64,000 nt of DNA. It comes from Venatoribacter pacificus. GTDB lineage: Bacteria > Pseudomonadota > Gammaproteobacteria > Pseudomonadales > Oceanobacteraceae. Made by a program: the position numbers and the translations under genes. Below, one piece after another: positions 35,269-44,100 of the stretch. The notes under the pieces are model-generated. The model saw nothing but the letters and a program-made list of their open reading frames with translations, ran no database searches and was not told where the DNA came from. Within the stretch, counting starts at the first letter, position 1, and each line of letters opens with the position of its first letter. The stretch is from positions 53,816 through 117,815 of the forward strand of contig NZ_JAOANI010000020.1 in the NCBI RefSeq assembly GCF_025318105.1, read 5' to 3'.

Positions 35269-35649
35269 TCAGCGATACACGCTTGGGTCAACTTCAACTT
35301 TGTGTACTGTGCCGCTCCAGCCGTCAAAGCCGCCCACCAGCATTTTGACCTGTTCAAAGCCCATACGCTTCAACGTATAAGCCGCCAGCGTGCTGCGTCC
35401 GCCATTTTTGCAGTAGAGCAGAATATCGGCCTGCGGGTTGGTTAATGCCGGGTGATCACCCACGCGAAATTCCAGTACGCCACGCGGTACATTAACCGCA
35501 CCGGGCAAGTGGCCCATATCGAACTCCGCCGGTTCACGCACATCCAGCACCACCGCGCCTTGTGCCAACAATGCTTCAGCGGCGGCGGCATCCACCGGAT
35601 TAACAGCGGTGCGTGCTTCAGCCAATAAATCGTCTTTGCTTAATGCCAT
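35269..35649 (-). CDS. Rhodanese-like sulfurtransferase
   Basis: Single-domain rhodanese of 126 residues. It has AVVLDVREPAEFDMGHLPGAVNVP, the standard rhodanese opening, and an active-site loop with the nucleophilic Cys in LLYCKNGGRS. It ends GGFDGWSG as expected. Transfers sulfane sulfur between thiols. I chose the ATG at 35649 with GGAGA upstream; the open frame runs 11 codons further. No signal peptide, so it is cytoplasmic. It starts the three-gene sulfur/redox group behind ybgE (60-bp gap). Confidence 0.9.
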   Translation of the reverse strand: MALSKDDLLAEARTAVNPVDAAAAEALLAQGAVVLDVREPAEFDMGHLPGAVNVPRGVLEFRVGDHPALTNPQADILLYCKNGGRSTLAAYTLKRMGFEQVKMLVGGFDGWSGTVHKVEVDPSVYR

Positions 35650-35709
35650 GTCAGTTCTCCTTTCGCATTTCCGAATAAGCATACAGGAATGTATTAGTAC
35701 TGACAGCTG

Positions 35710-36006
35710 TCAGGCAATCCACCACCAGCCACAGACCAGCATCAGTGGCCAGCCAACATAAGGGCTGAACAGCAGCCGCCAGATTTTCATTTCCGGTACA
35801 TAGCCCACACCATGCACAAAACCGGCACTGATCCCCCATAAACACAGAGACAGCAGGCCATGATCAATATTCATGGTTTCACTGGCCACCACATGCGGCA
35901 CCGCCAGCAATAATCCCGATAAGCCCAGCGCCGCCAGTAATGACAGCGCCCGCGCCCAGCCCGCATACAGCGGGCCGTAAGTTTTATAATCCACCGGTGC
36001 GTTCAT
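35710..36006 (-). CDS. ybgE: cyd operon protein YbgE
   Basis: 98-residue membrane protein with three hydrophobic segments (about 20-40, 50-68 and 78-96). It matches the YbgE family in size, in position right after cydX, and in the GISAGFVHGVGYVPEMKIWRLLFSPYVGWPLM region. In E. coli YbgE lies in the same place and its role is not settled. It starts 3 bp after the cydX stop. Confidence 0.88.
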   Translation of the reverse strand: MNAPVDYKTYGPLYAGWARALSLLAALGLSGLLLAVPHVVASETMNIDHGLLSLCLWGISAGFVHGVGYVPEMKIWRLLFSPYVGWPLMLVCGWWWIA

Positions 36007-36009
36007 GAC

Positions 36010-36126
36010 TTACTCTTTCAGATCCGCGTCGCGATCAAAATTTTCATTCATTTCCAGCCACATGGCGTTAATCAGACCAAAGGAACAGGCCAGCAACACC
36101 CCTAAAATCCAGGCGAAATACCACAT
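36010..36126 (-). CDS. cydX: Cytochrome bd small subunit CydX
   Basis: A 38-residue single-helix membrane peptide, too short for a usual ORF scan. It begins MWYFAWILGVLLACSFGLIN and continues AMWLEMNENFDRDADLKE, which matches CydX closely, including the conserved W-Y-F-A-W and the glutamate near the middle. CydX stabilises the heme centres of the CydAB oxidase. Ribosome site AAAGGAGAT upstream. Placed between cydB and ybgE as in E. coli. Confidence 0.93.
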   Translation of the reverse strand: MWYFAWILGVLLACSFGLINAMWLEMNENFDRDADLKE

Positions 36127-36169
36127 AAATAATCTCCTTTGTGGCCGCGCTGCGGCCACTCATTCTGTA

Positions 36170-37306
36170 TCAGTAAGTGCTGTATTTATTGTCTTCGATA
36201 AAGGCGGTGGTTAAACGTCCGCGCATTTTGTAATAACCCCAGGTGGTATACAGCAGAATAATGGGCACAAAAATCATCGCCACCCAGAACATAATGCCGA
36301 GGGTTTTATGACTGGACACCACATCCCAAACGGTCAGGCTGTACGCCGGATTAAGGCTCGACGGCATAATAAACGGGAACAAACTGAAACCGGCGGTACA
36401 GATAATACCGGTTACCGCCAACGAGCTGCCGATAAAGGCCAGCGCGCCACGGTTAGCCGCGGACATCAGCACAGTAATTAACAGTCCGGCGAAAGCGACA
36501 ACCGGCGCGCTGATCATGACCGGATAGCGCGAATAATTTTCCAGCCAGCCGCCGGCGGCAACGTCTACGGTTTTATCCAGCGGTGTCATTGCTGCAGCGG
36601 TATTAATCGTGCTGGTAATCACCAGACCATCAATACCCACATAAATCCACACACCCGCCAGAGCAAACAGCACGGCTACGATAATCGCCAGCAGAACGGA
36701 AATTTTCCGCGCCCGTTCATGCAGGTCACCGTCGGTTCGCATCTGCAGATAGGTTGCACCATGCATGGCCAGCATCCCCAGACTCACCAGACCGGCCACC
36801 AGCGCAAACGGATTCAGCAGCGCCCAGAACGAACCGGTATAAGTGGAGCGCATAAACTCATCCAGGGTAAACGGCACACCGAGGAATAAATTACCGAAGG
36901 CCACACCAAATACCAACGCCGGTACGGCACCACCGATGGTCAGACCCCAGTCCCAGGCACTGCGCCAGCGCGGATCTTCCATTTTCGAGCGGTATTCAAA
37001 TCCAACCGGACGGAAAAACATGGCGAATAACACCAGCAGCAACGCCCAGTAAAAGCCCGAAAACGCCACCGCATACACCACCGGCCAGGCCGCAAACAGG
37101 GCACCACCGGCGGTAATAAACCACACCTGGTTACCATCCCAGTGCGGACCAATGGTGTTCAGCATCACGCGGCGCTCACTGTCGGTTTTACCGATGACGC
37201 GCAGTAAGGCACCAACGCCCATATCAAAGCCGTCGGTCACGGCAAAGCCGATCAGCAGCACGCCGATCAGTACCCACCATGTTAACTTCAGGGTTTCGTA
37301 ATCCAT
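36170..37306 (-). CDS. cydB: Cytochrome bd ubiquinol oxidase subunit II
   Basis: Inner-membrane subunit of the bd-type quinol oxidase, 378 residues with about nine helices. It opens WWVLIGVLLIGFAVTDGFDMGVGAL and has RVMLNTIGPHWDGNQVWFITAGGALFAAWP, both conserved CydB segments. It folds with CydA around the heme cluster and reduces oxygen to water without pumping protons. It lies 10 bp after cydA and before cydX. High-affinity oxygen respiration and resistance to sulfide and nitric oxide are known features of the enzyme class. Confidence 0.96.
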   Translation of the reverse strand: MDYETLKLTWWVLIGVLLIGFAVTDGFDMGVGALLRVIGKTDSERRVMLNTIGPHWDGNQVWFITAGGALFAAWPVVYAVAFSGFYWALLLVLFAMFFRPVGFEYRSKMEDPRWRSAWDWGLTIGGAVPALVFGVAFGNLFLGVPFTLDEFMRSTYTGSFWALLNPFALVAGLVSLGMLAMHGATYLQMRTDGDLHERARKISVLLAIIVAVLFALAGVWIYVGIDGLVITSTINTAAAMTPLDKTVDVAAGGWLENYSRYPVMISAPVVAFAGLLITVLMSAANRGALAFIGSSLAVTGIICTAGFSLFPFIMPSSLNPAYSLTVWDVVSSHKTLGIMFWVAMIFVPIILLYTTWGYYKMRGRLTTAFIEDNKYSTY

Positions 37307-37316
37307 GCTCTGCTCC

Positions 37317-38921
37317 TTATGCCTGATCTTTTACGGCTTGCTGAGGCTGGGCAATGGCCGCGCCTCCGCCATGATTCTGTTCAAAGTGATAGCGGCCGGT
37401 ATGCAGACTGGATGGCCCCATGCGTGAAAAGCGGATCATCAGGTACATCTCGACAATCAACAGCAGCGTATACAGACCAATAAAACCAGCCAGACTCATG
37501 TACAGATCTTCTACCGAACGGGTTGATACCGATAAATGCGTTGGTAACACTTCGGCAATCGACCATGGCTGACGGCCAAATTCTGCAACAAACCAACCGA
37601 CTTCACAGGCAATCCAGGGCGCTGGCAGAGAAATAATCAGCGCCTTTAACAACCAGGTTTTGGTTTCTACGTTATGTTGCGTGCTGTAATAGAACGACAG
37701 CGAAATCAGGATAAACATCAGGAAGCCAAGGCCGACCATCAAACGGAATGCCCAGAACATCGGCGCCACTTTCGGAATGGTATCCTGTGCGGCCTGCTTA
37801 ATTTGTTCTTCGGTCGCATCGACCACGTTGTTGGTGTATTTCTTCAACAACAGGCCATAACCAAGATCGTCTTTTAATGCATCAAAAGCGGCGATGGTCG
37901 GATCTGATTTATCACCACGACGCATTTTTTCCAGCAAGGCATAAGCTTCAATACCACGACGAATACGCAGCTCGTGTTCTTTCAGAAGATCTTTAATACC
38001 AACGATTTCTTCATCCACTGAACGGGTAGCAATTAACCCCAGAGCGCCAGGAATTTTAACTGCGTAATCGGTTTCCATGGTTTCCTGATTCGGGAAGCCA
38101 ATCAGAGTGAAATCTGCCGGTGGCTCCTGGGTATGCCATTCTGCTTCTATCGCCGCCAGTTTGGTTTTCTGTACATCGCCAATTTCATAACCCGATTCAT
38201 CACCCAGAATAATAACGCTGATAATCGAGGCAAAACCAAAGCTTGCAGCAATGGCAAACGAGCGGCGGGCAAACGGCAGGTCGCGTTTTTTCAGCATGTA
38301 ATAAGCAGAAATAGCCAGCACGAACATGGCACCGGTAACGTAGCCGGCTGATACGGTATGAACAAACTTAACCTGCGCGACCGGGTTAAAAATCACCTCG
38401 GCGAAATTGGTCATTTCCATGCGCATGGTTTCATAATTAAATTCTGCACCCACCGGGTTTTGCATCCAGCCGTTAGCAATCAGAATCCACAGTGCCGACA
38501 TGTTAGAGCCAATGGCCACCAGCCAGGTCACCATTAAATGCTGCACACGGGTCAGGCGGTCCCAGCCAAAAAAGAACAGACCGATAAACGTCGACTCAAG
38601 GAAGAAAGCCATCAGTCCTTCAATCGCCAGCGGTGCACCGAAAATATCCCCCACATAGTGTGAGTAATAAGCCCAGTTAGTACCGAACTGAAATTCCATG
38701 GTCAGGCCGGTAGTAACGCCCAGCGCGAAGTTAATACCGAACAACTTGCCCCAGAACTTGACCATATCCTGATAGACCTGCTTACCGGTCATGACATAGG
38801 CAGACTCCATAATCGCCAGGATAAACGACAGTCCCAGCGTTAATGGCACGAACAAAAAGTGATAAAGCGCGGTGATAGCAAACTGCAGCCGCGATAAATC
38901 GACGAGACTCTCACTGATCAT
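37317..38921 (-). CDS. cydA: Cytochrome bd ubiquinol oxidase subunit I
   Basis: Catalytic subunit carrying hemes b558, b595 and d, 534 residues. The N-terminal heme ligand His is at residue 21 (ITALYHFLFVPLTLG), the quinol-site signature GRQPW follows WFVAEF, and the MEFQFGTNWAYYSHYVGDIFGAPLAIEGL region is strongly conserved. The quinol loop between helices 6 and 7 is of the long E. coli-like kind with DYAVKIPGALGLIA. Start overlaps the cydP stop by 4 bp, so it is coupled. The sigma-54 promoter found upstream of cydP would control it. Confidence 0.96.
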   Translation of the reverse strand: MISESLVDLSRLQFAITALYHFLFVPLTLGLSFILAIMESAYVMTGKQVYQDMVKFWGKLFGINFALGVTTGLTMEFQFGTNWAYYSHYVGDIFGAPLAIEGLMAFFLESTFIGLFFFGWDRLTRVQHLMVTWLVAIGSNMSALWILIANGWMQNPVGAEFNYETMRMEMTNFAEVIFNPVAQVKFVHTVSAGYVTGAMFVLAISAYYMLKKRDLPFARRSFAIAASFGFASIISVIILGDESGYEIGDVQKTKLAAIEAEWHTQEPPADFTLIGFPNQETMETDYAVKIPGALGLIATRSVDEEIVGIKDLLKEHELRIRRGIEAYALLEKMRRGDKSDPTIAAFDALKDDLGYGLLLKKYTNNVVDATEEQIKQAAQDTIPKVAPMFWAFRLMVGLGFLMFILISLSFYYSTQHNVETKTWLLKALIISLPAPWIACEVGWFVAEFGRQPWSIAEVLPTHLSVSTRSVEDLYMSLAGFIGLYTLLLIVEMYLMIRFSRMGPSSLHTGRYHFEQNHGGGAAIAQPQQAVKDQA

Positions 38922-39115
38922 TGCTGATCCTCCGATTGCGAGGGGGTAGTAGTTGAAAAACCAAATTGTTGCGAAACAGCATCCTGCGGATTGGTCATGT
39001 CCACAGGTTCAGAAAACCAGATAATTTTGATGGCAAAGATCAGCATCAGCTTGATCACCAGTACGACCATCAGCTCACGCACCAGAGGCACAGAAAACAG
39101 GGATTTTTTTGCCAT
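38918..39115 (-). CDS. cydP: Cytochrome oxidase putative small subunit CydP
   Basis: 65-residue protein with one membrane helix (about 13-35, LVRELMVVLVIKLMLIFAIKIIWFS), matching the CydP small proteins found in front of cydA in Gammaproteobacteria. The ATG at 39115 is preferred; the open frame extends 9 codons. Its stop overlaps cydA by 4 bp. As with CydX, it probably supports assembly or stability of the bd oxidase. It is the first gene of the operon, with about a 180-nt leader from the predicted sigma-54 start. Confidence 0.8.
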   Translation of the reverse strand: MAKKSLFSVPLVRELMVVLVIKLMLIFAIKIIWFSEPVDMTNPQDAVSQQFGFSTTTPSQSEDQQ

Positions 39116-39309
39116 AAACACTCTCTTGCATGAGGTACTCATTTGTCGCCGGGCAGCGCGTACAATCCACCAAAGCGAACCCGCAGCACAGGAAAAGGCG
39201 GCGGCTAAATAACAGCATCAGCATAGAGCAATATTGCAATGACAACACTGCGATGCTTTGTCGCAGGGCGATGACGATGGACGCTTTATGCCTGGCGGCA
39301 CAGAACAGA

Positions 39310-39324
39310 GCAAAGAGCAGGCCA
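39310..39324 (-). promoter_or_regulatory. Sigma-54 promoter facing the cyd operon
   Basis: On the minus strand TGGC-CTGCTCT-TTGC, exactly the -24/-12 spacing of the sigma-54 consensus TGGCAC-N5-TTGC. It points to cydP and is divergent from a sigma-54 activator gene. Confidence 0.75.
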
Positions 39325-39389
39325 ACCCGGACAAAGCCATATAATGGCCGTCGGCAGACAATAATCCGCAGGTTATGCTTTACAAACCC

Positions 39390-39424
39390 CTGACACACTG
39401 CCAGATTTGTCAGACGCTATGTCA
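39390..39424. promoter_or_regulatory. Cluster of TGTCA motifs, candidate activator-binding site
   Basis: CTGACA (39390-39395) and TGTCAG (39408-39413) form an inverted pair, and another TGTCA lies at 39420-39424. They are about 70-100 bp upstream of the sigma-54 promoter, the usual place for an enhancer-type site. Inference from position and symmetry only. Confidence 0.4.
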
Positions 39425-39437
39425 CAGACGTCATACT

Positions 39438-40817
39438 ATGTTCAGTCATCCGCATTATCGTTCTTTGCCTGCCATTGCCTCACTGCTGGAGGCGATCGCT
39501 GCACCGGCTGTCCTGCTCAGTCCTGATTATGAAATCTGCGCCGCCAATGAAGCCTATCGTCATACCTTTGCCGGCAGTGATAATGACCAGGTCGTCGGGC
39601 GTCACTGTTACGAAGTGTCCCATGGCTATAAAGTCCCCTGCGATCAGGCCGGAGAAACCTGCCCGCTGCGCCAGTGCTTTGAAAGCGGCCAGCGCCAGCG
39701 CATTCTGCATATTCATAATACTGCCCGCGGGCGCGAGCACGTGGATGTTGAGATCAGCCCGATACGCGACGAAGAGGGCGAGATCCGTTTCTTCGTCGAG
39801 ATCATGAACCCGGTACAACACGGGGATTGTCCATTCGAGCAGCAAATGGTCGGTTACAGTCCGGCTTATACACAGATGCTGGAATTACTCAGCCGCGCGG
39901 CGGCCAGCGATATCAGCGTCCTGTTGCTGGGCGAGTCCGGCACCGGCAAAGAACTGGCCGCACAATATCTGCACGGCCACAGCCCGCGACGAAACAACCC
40001 TTTTGTTACCGTAGAATGCTCAGGATTGACGGAAAGCCTGTTTGAAAGCGAGCTGTTCGGCCACGAAAAAGGCGCCTTTACCGGCGCCACTCACCGCAAA
40101 CCGGGATTGATCGAAGCGGCCCGGGGCGGCACGCTGTTTCTCGATGAAATTGGTGATATTCCCATGCCAATGCAGGTTAAGCTGCTGCGCCTGATTGAAT
40201 CCGGCAGCTATCGTCCGGTTGGCAGCATTACCCCCAAACAAGCTGATTTCCGCCTGATCTGCGCCACTCACCGGCAACTCGGAGATCTGGTTGCCGCCGG
40301 TACCTTCCGCCAGGATCTGTACTACCGCATCAGTCCGTTCCCGGTGCTGCTGCCCTCTCTGCGAGAACGGCCGGAAGACATTATTCCACTCGCCACTCAC
40401 CTGCTGCAGCAACTCAGCCAGCATCGCGTACTGCAATTATCCGAAGACGCCTGCGACTGGCTTATTCTGCAGCCGTTCCCCGGTAATATCCGCGAACTGC
40501 GTAATCGCATCGAGCGCGCCATTCTGCTGTGTGACGGCTCGCAGATCGAACCCGAACACCTGCACCTGGATCTGCATCAGTTCAGTCAGCATCAGGGAGC
40601 ACACGCCAATCACACGCCATCCGCATTCATTGCTCACGATGGTTTGCCTGAGATCATGCCGCTGGACCAACTCGAAAATGCCTACCTGACTCAACTTGCA
40701 GCGCGGCATGTCGGTGACAATGCCAACCTGGCCTACAAGCTCGGCATCAGCGAACGCACGCTGTACCGCAAACTGAAACAGGCACGGGCAGAAAACAGCA
40801 GCAATATGGACAAATAA
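39438..40817 (+). CDS. Sigma-54-dependent activator with Cys-rich PAS domain
   Basis: Bacterial enhancer-binding protein of about 459 residues. An N-terminal PAS-like sensor (about 15-130) holds a Cys/His cluster: Cys57 and His62 (CYEVSHGYKVP), Cys68, Cys75 and Cys80 (PCDQAGETCPLRQC), suggesting metal, heme or redox sensing. The AAA+ domain has Walker A GESGTGKE, the sigma-54 contact loop GAFTGAT and LFLDEIGD. A Fis-type helix-turn-helix (NLAYKLGISERTLYRKLKQ) ends the protein. It is divergent from the cyd operon, whose promoter region has a sigma-54 site, so that operon is its likely target. An upstream ATG-containing frame at 39375 is possible but would place the candidate activator sites inside the gene. 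Confidence 0.9.
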   Translation: MFSHPHYRSLPAIASLLEAIAAPAVLLSPDYEICAANEAYRHTFAGSDNDQVVGRHCYEVSHGYKVPCDQAGETCPLRQCFESGQRQRILHIHNTARGREHVDVEISPIRDEEGEIRFFVEIMNPVQHGDCPFEQQMVGYSPAYTQMLELLSRAAASDISVLLLGESGTGKELAAQYLHGHSPRRNNPFVTVECSGLTESLFESELFGHEKGAFTGATHRKPGLIEAARGGTLFLDEIGDIPMPMQVKLLRLIESGSYRPVGSITPKQADFRLICATHRQLGDLVAAGTFRQDLYYRISPFPVLLPSLRERPEDIIPLATHLLQQLSQHRVLQLSEDACDWLILQPFPGNIRELRNRIERAILLCDGSQIEPEHLHLDLHQFSQHQGAHANHTPSAFIAHDGLPEIMPLDQLENAYLTQLAARHVGDNANLAYKLGISERTLYRKLKQARAENSSNMDK

Positions 40818-41104
40818 GTGAACATCCGCCGCCGCGCCTTACACTTTGGCCGTAATAACAGTAGGCGCGGCAGGCGTTTTAGATAAGAATATACGCTTAT
40901 AGATATATTCGCGTTTCCTGCCAATTGCCAAAAAACACCACTCCCCTGCCGCACCGGCGACAGTGAACGGTGTGTGCGTGCCCGGCACAAGGCGAGTACG
41001 AAACTGCAGCACAGTACGGGAAGGGATCAGAGAGCGGACTATACTCACAGTCCGGGCTCCAAAACCGCGTGTAGCAAGGGTTACACCGCATTAACGGATG
41101 ACTT
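40818..41104. other. 287-bp intergenic region without a gene
   Basis: Holds an 8-bp GC stem (40831-40838 with 40864-40871) followed by a short T4 run, a possible weak terminator for the sigma-54 activator, and a smaller AT-rich inverted repeat around 40888-40910. The promoter of the DUF1631 gene must also lie here. Confidence 0.45.
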
Positions 41105-44100
41105 ATGGCTGTCGAACTGAGAGAACACCCACGCTTTTCCACCTACGTTAACGCCCGCTTATTATTGACCGATGGCACAGCGCTTGATTGTCAGGTACTG
41201 GATTATTCGCAAAGCGGAATGCATCTGCTTTGGCCTCACGGTAAGCCAGAGAATAGCGCTGGCATCCTGACGCTGGAGCTGGCGCTTGATACACAAAAAA
41301 TCGATGTCAAAGTAGAATGGGTGTTCTGCAACGAGCAGCACGCCGGTGTGCATCTGCATAAAGCCGATGATCGTCTGTTTCTGCGTCTGCAGGAATTTAA
41401 TCAGAACCATCGCAACGTAAAAAAGATCAACCCTGAACAGCGCAAAAAATATCTCGAGCTGTTCCGTCAGGAAGCCAATTCACTGATCGACCGCCTGCCT
41501 AAACTCTGGCTGCCGGAATTTCTTGAAGGCACGTTCACCAAAGCCAATATGGCGCGCAACACCGCCGAGCAGCAACAATGGCTGCGTCTGGAAAAACAAT
41601 CCAAAGAAAAAGCCGCAGCACTGCATCAGCGTTTCAGCCAGAATCTGATGCGCCAGCTCGAATTGTGGTTTGAAGGCAAACCGGAATATGTCGCCGAGAA
41701 TCAGCAGGCCAGCGGCGATATGCGCCTGTCGCTGGTACAACAGGCTGAATTTGAAGATTGGCTGCTGGCCAAGGTTACCTCATCGCATCTGCAGTCACGT
41801 CTGGCACACATGACGTTTGAACTGCGCCAGCTGCTCGACACACTGTCCGACGCCAGCATTGAAAACTGCTTCAACCCGATAGGGCCCGGCACCATTACCG
41901 AAGCCTTCCGTGACAGTCTGGAAAAACTGCAATTGCCGCAGGAAGCACGTGCACTGGCCTTTGAAACCTTTGAGCAAATCGCTGGCGGCAATCTGCAGAC
42001 CACGTATCAGAACCTGGTCAAACAGATCGATATCCCGCTCACCTTCCGTTACCGCAAACCCGCGGCGGAAAAGCAGGACAGCCGTAACGGTTATAATCAG
42101 ACTAACGGCGGCGCTAATGGCAACAACGACGCCTCCGGCAATACGATGCCTGCGGGTAATGGCTCACAGACAGGCACCAACCATCATGCCAGCACCGCGA
42201 TGCGCAACGCTCAACCGGCGCACTACAACGAACAAACCCTGCAGAACTTTCAGCGTCACCAGGAAGAGGCGCGCCAGGCCTACTCCAATATTCAGAATTT
42301 ACTGCAACTGCGCTACCAGCGCTTCGAACAAGCAACCCTCGCTCAGGACACCCTGCCCGCCGCCGAGCCGGAGCTGATCAGTGATGTCGTCAGCCACGTT
42401 GCCCAGCAACAGAGTCTGGCTCAGGGTCATGTGCGTGAGCATGTGGAGAAAGTTCTGGCGGAAAAAGACGTCAGCCTGCCTGCAGAATCCCGCGATGCCA
42501 TCGATACACTGGAACACGTCACCCAACACCTGCTGTCCAGCGATCAGGTAGCCGACTTCATTAAACCGTTCATTGAGCGTCTGGGCTGGCCTTTGCTGCA
42601 GCTGATGCTGAAAGATGCCAGCCTGCTGTTCAACCCCGACCACCCCGGTCGTCAGGTTCTGAATCAGCTGGCCAAGCTGGGACAACTGACCACCAGCGGT
42701 GAAGCTCAGGTCGCCAGTCGCCTGCAGGGCATGATCGACCCGGTCGTGCATAACATCAGCACCGATGAGAACTCACTCGACGAACTGCTCGAGAGCCTGC
42801 AGGGACTGGTCACGGGCGCAGAACGCAAAGCCAAGCAGAACGCTGAGCGTGTGGCTCAGGCCGCCGAAGGTGAGCATAAGCTGCAGAAAGTCCGCCGCCA
42901 GATCGAACACCTGGTCGGCAAAGACAGCTCTGACAGAACCCTGCCTTCCTGTGTGGTCGAGTGGCTGCAACAGGGCTGGCAACAAATGCTGTCCCTGCTG
43001 TTGCTGCGCGAAGGCCCGGACAGCAAACGCTTCAAAGGTGCGGTAAAGCTCTATCGTCAGGTATTGGCGCTGTTTAATCCGGACAACAGCGGACGACGTG
43101 AGTTATTGCAGCGTTTTCAGCCAATGATGGAGCTCGCCCGCGCGGAGCTGGACCGCCTGAACGGCAGTCTGCCGGAGCATCAGCGCTGGTATGACGAAAT
43201 CATGGCCGCGGCGGAAAGCCATCTGAATCAGGGTGAAATTCGCGAAGCCATCGATCTGCCAACCTTCGTCGCCAAACCCGCCGAAGTGGTGCCGGAAGGT
43301 CGTGGCATGCGCCGCGCCATGAATCTGCAGGTGGGTGACTGGTTGTTGCTGGTCGAACAGGATCAGTCTGCTTCCGTGGTCTGGATCGCTCAGGACGCCT
43401 CCAAGTTTGCCTGTGTGAATCACAGCGGCATGAAGGTCATCGACTTTACCCTGGCCGAACTGGCCCGGGCCTTTGACGAAGGCCGGGTTAAACGGATGTA
43501 CGAACAGGATGAATCGGCCGTCGATCAGGGCGTCGATAAACTGGTACAACAGATCTACCGCGACCTTTCCGAGCAGGCCAACATCGATGCCCTGACCGGC
43601 CTGACCAATCGTCAGCACTTCCTGCGCCAACTGCAGGAGCGCTTCCAGGCCAGTCTGCGCAACCCGGCGCCCTGTACCCTCGCGATGATCGATATTGACC
43701 AATTCAAATTGATCAATAAAAACTATGGCGTGGATGGCGGCGATGCCTGCCTGCAGGCGGTGGCAATCATGCTGGAAGACCAGTGTCACGATGCTTTGTG
43801 CGCGCGCATCGGCAGTAATGAATTTGCCGTGTTACTGAATCATGCCGACATGGAACAAGCCGAAGCCAGTGCCAAACTGCTGAAGAAAACCATTGAAGGC
43901 GCGGCCATCAGCAGCGCTGAGGACAGCTTCCATATTCATATCAGCGTCGGACTGGCGGCCATGAATGCCGATATCACCGACGCTTCAGATCTGGTTGAGC
44001 AAGCCGAATCCGCCTGTTTAATCGCGAAAGAAAAAGGCGGTTCACGCATCGTTCAGTACGAGTTCGATGATGCCGGCCGCCTGCGCCACGATGAATTTAT

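Noticed and set aside
37317..38921. Cyanide-insensitive oxidase CioA instead of CydA
   Set aside because: The quinol loop is of the long E. coli-like type and cydX/ybgE follow, which fits CydA rather than the short-loop CioA form.
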